Source: Acridotheres tristis
Lineage: Eukaryota > Chordata > Aves > Passeriformes > Sturnidae
Length of the DNA stretch: 64,000 nt
Assembly: GCA_037013685.1 (NCBI GenBank)
Contig: CM072893.1
Location: forward strand, 20,169,736-20,233,735
Direction: 5' to 3'
Notes under the pieces: model-generated
The model's input: the letters and a program-made list of their open reading frames with translations, nothing else
Database searches by the model: none
What the model was told of the DNA's origin: nothing
Part shown: one piece after another, positions 23,601 to 35,600 of the stretch
Layout of the letters: the number at the start of each line of letters is the position of its first letter
How positions within the stretch are numbered: position 1 is the stretch's first letter
Made by a program: the position numbers and the translations under genes

Positions 23601-26600
23601 TTCTTGTAAAGAATAGCAATGTAACAGTTTTTGTTACTCAAGATAGTGCAAGGTTTAGCATACGAAAATTTTATTGCTTATGAAAGTTCTTGACTAACTT
23701 TTCTTCCTTGTTTCCACATTTAGAATACAGGATGATGCCCTTCTGATAAAGCCATTCCAAAAAGCAAAACAAGGCAGTGTGGTTCACAGACAATTTGCAG
23801 CTGAAGAATGTGATAGGTATCTTTTATATATTGCTTTTGTGAGACATTTTCCTCTTAATGGAAAGATAGTTTTTGCTGGAACATGTTTGTAATTAACAGG
23901 GAAGAAGCAAGAAAAAGAAGATTTCACTTGATATCAATGGATGCTGTATCCTTCTGTTTAATTTTTCAAGCTTGAAGATGGGCACAGGTTATCCATTATG
24001 GCAGAATTTCTCAGTCACATTAGGTAACAGTGCAGCACCAGATACTGAGTCATTCTTCAGAGGAGCTTCTTTTTGCTGATGAGATAAAAGTTAATTGAAA
24101 ATCTTTTTCAGAAGCCGTATATAAAGTTTTTATTCATGAAGACACTTATTTTCTGAATAAGTAGTTACGTATTTTGCTCAAATTATGGTACAAAATGTGT
24201 TTCAAATTATGTTTCTGTTTTGGCCTCGCACTGAGGCCAAAGTGTTCTAAGAAGCATTACAAATTTTTCCATGATTTTCATTTCCAAACTAAAGCATACA
24301 ACTTTTATTTGTATGTTGGTGGTAAAAATGTAACAAATTATTCCATTTTAGTAGCCAGACTGTTTTTATAACAGAAAAGTACAGACCTGTTTTAAACCAA
24401 AACTGCAGTACAAAGAGGCTGTTGTCTAAATCACAGCTGAAAAAATGAACCAAGTTTTTGTGTATATGCATACAGGGCATCCTTGATAAAAAAAGACCGT
24501 TTTATAAATGATGAATGAGGTTTTAAAGATGAAATTGCCTTGAATTCCTATATTTGGAAATCAGCTTCTATGAGAGGTTATTAAGTAAAAGTTCCTAATT
24601 AATTCCATTCTCTTTTTTTGGAAGTAACTGAACTGCTTGTGAGAAGAAAGATCTTTCTCTTAAATATAAAAAAGATTCGGGTTGGGGTTTTTTTTGCTTT
24701 TAAACTGTGGTAAATGTAAATATGTTCTGAAAGAATCCTTAATTGCTTTATTCAGTATGAAAGACATAAAAAGTTTGTGCATGACTACATTTTATACTAT
24801 GGCGGCAAAATAGAGGATTTCCGAAGATCTGGGTGAGAAGTGTGAGCAACCTTTCCCCTCCTGACAGCAAAGCTCCCCTGTTATGTAAAGCTGTTAAATA
24901 TATATCTTGTAGTTTTGGGGGCAGAGATGGATGTAGCTGTTTATCAAATTACTAATTATTTTGGTCACAAACGTTAACTACAGTAATTGGAAATACCCAA
25001 ACACAAAACTGCCTTGTTTCATTTTGTTTTCATATTTTTGATAAGAACTTGCTATGAGCTGAATTATTCTTGTTTTGTTATGTAAAAGGAAGGATGACAG
25101 GTGATCATTAATGGAGGGTACATTGAGAAATATCTGTCAGTATCTTCAAAATAACAGTCTGAAATACTTCTGAATGTGCAGAATTGCTATCCATTGTCCA
25201 GAATAATAACTTTTTTAGAGCTGTCTATAACTGCCTTTCAACATCACTGTCTTCAATAAAGAATATAAAAACTGTTTTCAGACAGGATCAAGTCATCCAC
25301 AATTTCAGTGGCCATTTTTCACTGTGAGTTTTTTTAATTTGGGAATAGGTATGCCAGGGAATACATTTTTAATAGTTTTATTTCATAAAAATGTATTCCT
25401 TTGTGTTGTGATGTAGAGATCAGAACTGTAAAATAGTGATGCTTACCAAATTTTTATTTGATGGATTTTCATTTTAATGTTACATTGTACTAAAAAAAGT
25501 GTGTCCTTTTATAGAGCAAATGACAAGACGGATCTTGATGTTATTAGAGAAAACCATAGATTCCTGTGGAATGAAGAAGATGAAGCAGACATGAATTGGT
25601 ACCTGAAACTATTACAGGATATGTTATTTTTAGATCACTTGTACTAATTTTGTGGTTTCTCCTGCTAATTAAGAATTACTGTGCATGCTTGGTGATCATT
25701 CTTTGATGAATTTGAAAATGAAAGACCGTTAGAAGGTCTTTCATATTATAATATTGTTCAAATGCCAACATGAATTGATGACAGAAAGAACTAATAAATA
25801 ATAATGGATTCTCTGAGATCTAAATAACTGTTCAAAAACACTGAAGAAAGCATAGTCTGAAAAAATACAGTTTAGTATGTACTGTGGATTTATTTTATAT
25901 TTATTTTTCCAATTTTATGGAAATTACTCCTTAGTTTAATGACTGTGTATCTGTTGCATTTCTAGGTCTACAACTTGTGTTTCCTTCAACAACATGCCTT
26001 CGTCTTGCTAATGTCATTGCAATGTAAAGTGAATTATGTTGTCTTCTATATTTAATAAAAATTAATACTTTTTGTTTTAGGGAGAAGAGACTTGCAAAGA
26101 AGTATTATGATAAATTGTTCAAAGAATATTGCATAGCGGATCTCAGCAGATACAAAGAGAATAAGGTATCTTTCCTTACTGTAAATCATCTTGAGTTTTG
26201 AACAACAGTCTTTTTAAAAATTGCTTCATGCTTGTGGATATGTTGTAAAACCAGAAAGTTAGAACCCCTTCCATAGAAAGGAAGTTGTGAGAATTTGTCA
26301 AGTTACTTAGTAAGCAGCAGTTTGAATCCAAGCATTGTCACTGCCTCAAAAATGTGCTTCTGTGGGAATAGGAACTTTTCTGTCAGATGATGTTTTATGA
26401 AGAGGTACATTGTGTGTGAAAGGCAGAAAATGCAAAGGGGTTAAAGAAAAAAAGCTGGAGAGGTTGCTTGGAGAGGAGCAGTAGATGAAGCCTAAAAACC
26501 CAAGGAATGTTACTGTTAAAAAAAAAGTCTAAAAAGAGTTTTGTACTTGAATGCTGGCAGAAAATTTTGGAAAAGTCTATTCTAAAGCAGCATCTTTTGC

Positions 26601-29600
26601 TGGTTGTTGTTTTCTGTTTGTGGAAACAGGATTTGTATGTGCCTTGTAAATAAATAGAATTTCTTAAGAGAAACAGCCCAATTCCAGAATCAGGTTTTCT
26701 TCTTAACTGGAACAGCCTTTGTTTTTTCCAAGTTTTTGGCTAACTTCTTAGTCAAAGAGTATACATGAATTTTTTGTTGTGATTTTCCAAAGACTGATGC
26801 TGAACTCAGATGTGTCTTGGTGTTTTTAGCACACAGTAACCCAGCCTATATAGTTCTTTTTGACTATTTACAGTATTGAAAATTACGTTTACTGGTAAAT
26901 ATATGCAAGGACTGGGCTTAGCTGTGTTAGGAAGAAAAGATGACAGTCATCTAAAGACAGCTGGGACAGTAAAATGCAAAAATTTAATTAAAATCTGCAA
27001 AAACTAAAATGCTGAAGATGCCTTCCCTCCTTTTTTGAGTAAATTTGATTTTCCTGTAGCTATTTCATATCCCTCAATGTCTGCTCCATCCCCCCTGCCC
27101 CCAGCTGATTTCCCTTGAGCATGCTTACAGATTTTGTTTCTCTCACTACTGTGCCAAGTTTCCATATGTTTGCTGTCTTTTGTGGGAAACTGTTCTGCCC
27201 CAGATTTTTTTTGTGTGTGTATGTTTTGTTGTGTTGTGTGAACAATATTTCCCTGTCAGACTTCAAGTGTGTCTATCCTAACTTTGAGGTCAATGTTCCA
27301 TTTATGTTCCTAAGTCATTACCTATTTTTTTGGAATTGCCATGTCGGCATAATTGCTGTGTCATGCAATTTGTAAAATATACATACGCTTTCTTTTCTCA
27401 ATTATGTTCTGATCATATGAAAGTCCTTTCTTAGAAATTCTTCAAAAAATAGAAAAAAAGACGAGATTTTTCTCAGTGACTGATTTATCCATGCCCATGT
27501 TTGGTACAGAAGGATTTCAAAGCAGGCTTTTTTTCTTGGAAGTCTTAAATAAGCTGTTCATCCCATTTGCACCAATGGAATACAGTCTGTGCTTTCAGAT
27601 TTATCCTGCCTTTATTTTTTTTCTGCATTTCCAGAAACTGGAAGCTGGATATCTTTAGCCTCCTATGCCTTCTGTTTTGTAGTGCTAGTGCTGTGAGAGG
27701 TGCAGGGTAGATAAAAGCTTTTCGGCTGCTCAGCTTTTTGCATGATAGTTGTTGATGCTTTACATTTTGATGCTTCATCTTGATACAAGGAAGAAATTCT
27801 TTTATATTGAGAACACTTAGTCACTGGAACAACCTCCTCAGGGCACAGTGGAATCCCCATTGCTGGAGGTTTTTCAAATGCAATTGCCCAGCGTTATAGA
27901 TAATCTCATCTGGGCTCCCTTCTCCATGGAAGGTTGAACCTGGTGGTCTGTTGAGGTGCCTTCCAACCTGAGTTGTTCTTTGATTCTAGGACTCTATATT
28001 GTGCTACTTGGTGTCAGAGCAAAAGTTGGAGGTCAGTTTTCTGTGATGTTTTAAATACATATATTGCACAGATTGAGACTTGTACAGATGTGCTCATCAG
28101 TCTTTTCACAGCTGTAATTGTTCTGCTCCTGGCCAAAACCTTCTAGTCTGGTAATTTTTCTACAGATCTCCGTATAGAGATTGTAGCTCGCATCTCTTTA
28201 GGAACTTTTCTTCTGAAGTAAAACACTGTTTTACGAAGGTCTGGATGATGGTAAGGACCAGTTTCATAGGAGTATCTCCTTTGAGAATCTGAAAAATAAG
28301 CAGAACCACTTTCTCGATTACTCACTCACTCACTCACTCACTCACTCACACACACACACACACAGACACACGTGGCTGGGACTCTCCTACTCTCATCCCT
28401 AGAGATTCACAGGTGCTGTCACAGCCAGGGCTGGAGATGCACTCACTCATCTTGCTCCCAGGCTGCTCCACCTGCTGCTGACCAGTCTGGCTTGGTCTTC
28501 ATTGGCATTTCCTTTTAATCAGAAATGCCAATGTGAACCTTGGTGTGAGGCTACGTAGAGACAGTGGAAGAATGTTCTGACAGCTCTTGCTTGTGCTGGG
28601 TCTGTTACTCCTGACATTTTCCCTAGATAAGAATTTTCTGGGTCAAGGTTGTCTTTGAACCTTCAGTGCATCTTGTCTGCAGACTTTGAGGCTGATGAAT
28701 GACCGTCTGTATTGTCAGATAGTTCAGTTCTATTGTCAGCTTTGCAGTGCAGCACAGAAGAGTGTTCTGCATTTAAGTTTTACTTAGATATGCACTGGAC
28801 TGGAAATGTTCCCTTTGTTGTCTTATTTTCCTAGAGAATTTCTTATTTGCTGTCTCTGTACTTTGTTTTGTAACTTAACAGATTGGAAATGTCTTCTATT
28901 TGCTGAGGAAAGAAATCTGTTTGACACCTGGTCATTAAATAAAATACACTTTATTATTTTGTTTTTATTTCTAGGCCAACTTGTCTTCTACTCGGAAATG
29001 TTAATATATTTGCTTTTGCAATTGTTTTTCAACATGGAGGGCTTTCTGTAAAAATAAAAATATTTAAATATTTTTATTTAAAAAATGCCATTCTGGTGTG
29101 CAGAGGCAGAGAGATATTTTTAATTAAAAGAGAAAAAATTAGATTTTCCTGACCAGAACTAAATGGATGAGCCACATGCAGGAGATCAATCAAGTGAAAT
29201 TAATCTTTACAGTGCTTAATATGTTGACTATTCACAACTCAGTTTTGGTTCTTATCTTAACAGTTTGGATTTCGATGGCGACATGAGAAAGAAGTAATTT
29301 CAGGAAAAGGTAATGCTGTCTTTAATTTTATGTTACATTTCTTCTTGACGCTCCTCTTGCTGCTTTTTGACATAATCTTGTTAGATAATATTTAATGATA
29401 CTGGTAAGTTTATCAGATAATAGTGTACAATAAATTTACTTGTCTTCCAGCTTTGCTGTTTTATGCCACACAGGTTTAGATTGCACACTGATCCACACAT
29501 ATTACAATTAAGAGAGCATATATTTTATTTTCGTTTAAATAATTTATTTTCACAAGGTTCGTTTTGTAATGAACACCACCATAATATGTTTGATAATGTA

Positions 29601-32600
29601 GAATTTCATGGATGGGCTTTTTAGCTGCTTTTCTCCAGTAGTTCTGCTACCTGTAATTGAAGTGTCTCAGCAGTTTTCCTCAGGAAATAATTTATTGATT
29701 AACAGTTTCTCCAGTGCTGTACTGGAAAATATTAACTTTTTAATTAAAGCTTCTTGTGTGATACCTATTTTAGGGTAAATTGGTTTTGAAAGCTTCAGTG
29801 GGAATGATTATCATGTCTCCCAATCCTGTCTCTAAATCAGTACTTTAATTCTTGTTGTGCAGTCTTACCATTGTGTTACTGGGACTTTGCACAGTGGTCC
29901 TCGTTCCATGGCTGAGGTGTGTGGGCTTTTTCAACTTGCTGAACTAGCAAGAAAATGAGATGAATGAAGTATTGCACTTCCTAGGGTAGATTCTCATACA
30001 CATGTGGTTTTCAGAAGTCATGGATGCACATGCCAGGAAATTGCATGGAGTTATACTGCTGATCAGTTTCATGCAGTTACAGTCCTTTGAACAGCTGTAT
30101 TCTGTAAACACCTGTATTGAAATATATTCAAAAAGTTAGAAAAGCATTTATGATTTTTTTTTTTTAAAAGGAGTATTTCAGAGTAGAAAGCATGAACACT
30201 AATGGTGGGGATTTTAAAATTAAATATTAAAGCCTCTAAAGGTAGCTGTAGTCATATTCTGCATTCAGCACCACACATAATGGATAGTTACATTTGGTAA
30301 AATTACATGCTTTATTGAATACTTTAACAAGATAATTAAAATTAAATGAGAAGTAAATTAGTTTTATATCCTAGTGGGGGGAAAATTTTAGCTTTTTACG
30401 TTTAATATGTGGTACTCCGTATTTTAAAATGTGGGAGAAAGCGCAGAATTACATATTTCAAGCTTTTTAATGGAATCCTAATGAAAAGCGAGCCATTGGA
30501 ATGAGAATGGCTAAATCCTCCCTTTCACCACCGGGGGGCGCGAGAGCCCAACCCGCTGGCCGGTATCGGCCGCTCTCTCCGAGTGCCGCTCCAAACAACC
30601 CTGTAAAAAAAGGGGTGGGTCTGCTGTTTTAAAATATAAATCAGCCATATACATTGCTTTAATGAAGTGGAATAACACATCGATACCTACTTGTCTGATA
30701 ATTAGCATTAGCACTGCATGTGCTTGTTGTGCGCGCTGATGTGGCAGTGTCAGTGCCGTGGTGATGAGAGCCCCTGCCGGAGCTGCGGGCTGGGGGTGCC
30801 GACAAGGGAGTGCAGGAGTGGAACGCTCACGTTTGGTTGCTCTGCATTTGGTGGCTGTCTTTGCACGGTCACAAAGAAGGGCTAGGGTAAATGGAGGAAG
30901 AGGTGACCCTTCTGTTACTAATTCTAAATGCAAGATTATTTTTTTGGCTCCTTTCCACTCTGCCGTAAGTTTTTTTCAGGAGGTCATATTGGAGATTGCT
31001 ATGACACAGGGTACTAATAGCCATACCTTACATAGAGTTATACATACTTAATGTATATTAATTTACATTAATGTATATTAATTTGGAACTTGCTTTTTTT
31101 TTATGAGAGTTCTGGGATTTTTTTTACTTCAAATGTTTGCACTGCAAGTGGTGTTTCATTACAGAACTGAAGTATCTGAGGACACTGCCAATCCATTAGT
31201 TAGCCGCTTAAGCAGAATTTTCTGAGGTTAATCGTTCACCAACAGTCCTGCTTGTGAGCCTATTAATACACATCCTTTCTGCTGCTCTGCATACACATCA
31301 GTCTTCTGCAAAGGGAATGCATGTGTCTTTATTACTCCAATATTGGGGCTCCAGTGGTGTAAACAAAATTGATTATGTGCAGATCTGTTTTAAAATCAAT
31401 GTTGCTTTTACATAATGAACCAAAGGAAGCTTTTAAAGCTGACGTAGCATTTCTCACAAAGTTGAAATTCCATTTCTTAAAAGAAAGGTATTTATGGATA
31501 GTCACTAGAATGCAAATTGTATATCCAGTATATCAGGTACACTAGTTATGTAAAAAGCATGTGGGCATCTTCATATTGTACAAATGTGATACTTCGAATA
31601 GTTTGATGTCATTAAAGATGCACGTCTGAATCACAACTTCTGATCCATCATCCTCTGCTAAGTAAGTAATCATTTAGGGTATAGGATGTATCCTAGTGAC
31701 ATTCATTTTTTCAGAGTTCATATTAGGCTTATTAATTCATAATGTTCGCCTTCATCCATACATTTCAAAACACACTTACATGTTTTCCTGTGAAAATAGG
31801 AAATATTGTACAAGTATGATAGCTTGCTTTGTTGTTCCCTGTTACTATTTCCTTAATCTAGATTTTATGACATGGAAAATGAAAAGCAAAAACTGAAAAT
31901 AACAGCCCTATATCTATTCATGTTAATCATTGAACCATGGTTTGCTGGTTTTGACTCTTTACAGGTCAGTTTTCCTGTGGAAATAAACACTGTGATGAGA
32001 ATGAAGGCCTGAAGAGCTGGGAGGTGAATTTTGGTTACGTTGAACATGGCGAGAAGAGGAATGCACTTGTGAAATTGAGTATGTCAGCACTTCTAGGATA
32101 TGTACACTTAAAAGAAGACAAGTATCTTGTACTTCAAATGGTATTGAGTGAGACCCAATGATAATAAGTTCATGACAAATGTGGAGTAGGAGATCATTTT
32201 GTTGAATTAATCACAGGCAGTAGTATGGTGCTTTTGATTTGGAGAGAACAGCTGTTGTCATATATGACGAAGTTGTTACAGATTAAGAACTTTGGTCTGT
32301 AGTTAGCATGTCATAAAATTAGAATAATCAGCTATAAACTGTTTTGAATAGAAGCATTTCTAGTTTTAATGGACAATACTGCATTGCAAGGAGAATTTCA
32401 GCATTGTCATTGTTCATTCAGTTACTTGTCTTAGAAGTCCTTAGGGCTTTGGACCAGACAATTTCTTGCACATCTTCAGCTCTACTGATTTTATTTCAAA
32501 TATTTGTGTTCTCTTACAAAAGTTCTATCTTTAAACAATTTTCATTCTTATATCTCAATTGGGATTTTCTAATTCAGTATTGTGTACATGATGATATGTT

Positions 32601-35600
32601 TATCGGATAATTAAACTTAGTACAGGTTATACAGTTACTTTGTGAAAAATGAGTGAGTAGTGGGATTTTTTTCCTTTGTACACAAGACACTCCTTGTGGG
32701 AGCACTTGGTCTGTGACAAAGCTCTAAGAGACTTAAACGTTTTCAGTATAATTGCAGAAGAATTTGATCTGTCCACAAGGGTCCATAAATGGGATGTCTG
32801 TACATGAGAACCACTTATACTCCTTCAATGAAGAGCTGCCAGTGCTAAACTTGTGATCATCCTTCACATTTAGTAAAATCCGAGTTTGTACTGGAGACTT
32901 TCATCATGTATTTTTTCAGTTCTGACTGCAATTACATTGTAATTAGTATTTTGAAGGAAAAGCTACTGATATTGAAATATTTAGTTCTAACTAATTTTAT
33001 AGTTTCGTTAATTATACTTATCAGATTCTTGGCTGCAATGTTCTCATTTTCTCTTTTCCAGGACTATGCCCAGAATGTTCCCACAAACTAAACTTCCATC
33101 ACCGGTAATTAAATATTTTGAAAATAATGGGGGCTGAATTATTGATAAGTTACAATTATGATGGACAGCACACAGGGACAAAACTTCAGTGAGTTGATAA
33201 GGAACTTAATTTATCCTGAAATAGCATAAATATTCCAGAGTTCTTATAAAGCCACTTGTCACTGTTGAGGGTTAAGATACTGTGCTACTGACAGCACAGA
33301 ACCCCTCAGACTGGAGGAATTCCATCCCTACTACCACAGAAGTTTCATTTGCTTAATTTCAGCCCAGTGATTATTTTCTTCTGTTTCTAATAGTACTTTT
33401 CTTTTTAACTGAATCAGTTTTTCTCAGCTAAGCTACTGGTAGGTGTCTGAAAAAATGACACCTGTTTGACTGAATTAAATACTTCAGATTTACTCTTGCA
33501 TAAGAAGTACATATAATAGAGGTGTACATTCATCTTTTTTAAAGGAGGAAAGAAGTCAAAGCATGCAAGAAAAGAGGCACAGCTGCACAGAGTTCTAAAG
33601 AGCCAAAAAAAAAGAAGAAAAAATTATCTCGTTCAGCAAAAAAGAAGTCCAAAAAAAAGACCCATAAAGGTAAATTTAAACTTTAAAGCTTTAGTTGTTA
33701 AAATACTCAGATAGGTTAGTTGAACCTTAGTTTTGCTACAGCTGCACAGATAGAGATATATAATTATGTATAAATACATTTAGTTATACATACAGGTATG
33801 TAACTTGACTGCAACACAGGTAGTCAAAAAGGTAAATTTCTTAGGTAAAATTTCCTAGATGCAGAAAAAAGATAAATTTCTTATATTTAACAGAGAGGGA
33901 CAGCCTTTTGAGAAGTATGCACTGCAAGGGAAATTTGTGCAAGCATTGGATGTTGCATACTAGAAAGGGTTGTGAAGTATTTCATTCCATGAGGCTTTGG
34001 GGTTGAAAGCCTTTTGGAAATGTTAGATAACCTTTTTACACCAGAGATCTTGGGTTGACATAATTAGGCTCAAACTGATGACCTTTGCACTCATGCAAAA
34101 AATCCTTTTATTTCAGTGTTTGCTCGCTTTCTTCGAATGTGGTGTGTGCATGCACGTGCACATGTGTAGTGTAATAAATTGTTATAGAAATATATTTGTA
34201 AACAATTTAAGATAACAAATAAAACCAGAAGAAGCTTACTGCTTTTTTTTAATTTTGGTGTTTAATTTTTACAGATCAGGTTTCTTCAGACGATTCAGAT
34301 AATTCTGATAAAGGTAAAAGTATTTTAATATCCTTTATGTTTTTATAATGTTGTATAATATCATAGACAGTTGTCATTGATCTTAGTTTTATTTGCTGTC
34401 TGTTTCAATATTTTATATGATAAGAATGCTGTCTTAAACAGAAATACGAAGGTTTGAATGAATGACTTACATATCTTGGAGAAAAAGTGTAGGGAATTTT
34501 AAGGAGGAAATTATTTAATCAAAAAATAAAAATGTGGGCAGATAACAGAATGGAAATAACCAGAAAAACGAGAGGTCAGGTTGTTTCCAAAAAAGACTAG
34601 AGGGTGCAAAAATAGGTACGTTGTTAATAATTTCATGCTGTGTAGTCTGTACTGTGTAAAGATAGTACTTTTCTTATACAGTAACTTCTACATTTTCCTT
34701 TAGGGAGTTATACTGATACGTACTCTGCTCAAAAAAAAAAAAAAAAAGGTTTTAAATAAATCCTAGGCTTTAATTAATGTCTTTTCCAACTACCATCTGT
34801 CGTACCTCAGAGACCTACTTGTTGCAGGTGGATGCATTCAATGACTCCTTAGTCACTGCTTGTATCTCAGTGATTCCAGTCTCCGGTTTGTTTTTTTGTG
34901 AAACAGGCCCCATCTCCTGGTCATGCCAATTCTTGTTGCAGACTGTCTAGAAGTGATTGACTGTTTTCACTGATTTATCTGCCCTGCTTTACATTTTTGA
35001 GGGTGTCTTCACCGCCTAAGCTTTCCCAGTTAGACACAGGAAGACCTGAAGCAGTTTTCTTACGATCTGGACCATGTCCAAAGCATTTGTTTTGTCAGGA
35101 AATGTATTGGAAGATTCGAGGGGTCGGGGAGAGCTTCTGATATGAAATTCCTGTACTGATATGAAATAGTTATGCAATAATCCACGTTTTCTTACAATTT
35201 CACTGATAAGTGAAATTGTTAAGAAGTATATTTAAGTAACATAATTGATTAATCTAATATTATGAATTGAAACCGTATTGTAATTCTGGGTTTGTAATTA
35301 TTTAGTTTTAGGAAAAAAAGTGCTATGTTGCTGTTGTGTTAAGATCATTGTTTTGACATGATTATTGTTATGTTTGACCAAAACATTGGTTTGTGATACC
35401 TAAAAATCTTCTTGATGCTACACTAATTAACGTTGCAAAACATTTTCATTTTCACTTTATGCAAAGTAAAGTGTTCTGTTTATTCTCATGGTTGCAATTA
35501 AACATTGCTTCTAGCAATATACCATCTAATTTTAAAAAAGGTAAATTATTTTAAACTTTATTTCATAAACATTTTACATTTTTCAACAGATTCAGATAAC

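Larger units (their letters stand above)
23946..26080 (+). other. FRA10AC1: FRA10AC1 introns 4 to 6
   Basis: Three AT-rich introns (23946-24755, 24833-25514, 25599-26080). The middle one has a 14-bp inverted repeat at 25358-25371/25386-25399; otherwise nothing recognised. Confidence 0.6.
26166..29263 (+). other. FRA10AC1: FRA10AC1 intron 7
   Basis: 3.1 kb holding a plus-sense CR1 3' end (27787-28000), an unidentified minus-strand ORF (28143-28325), a compound microsatellite (28319-28370) and a 28-bp AT palindrome (29052-29079). Confidence 0.7.
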
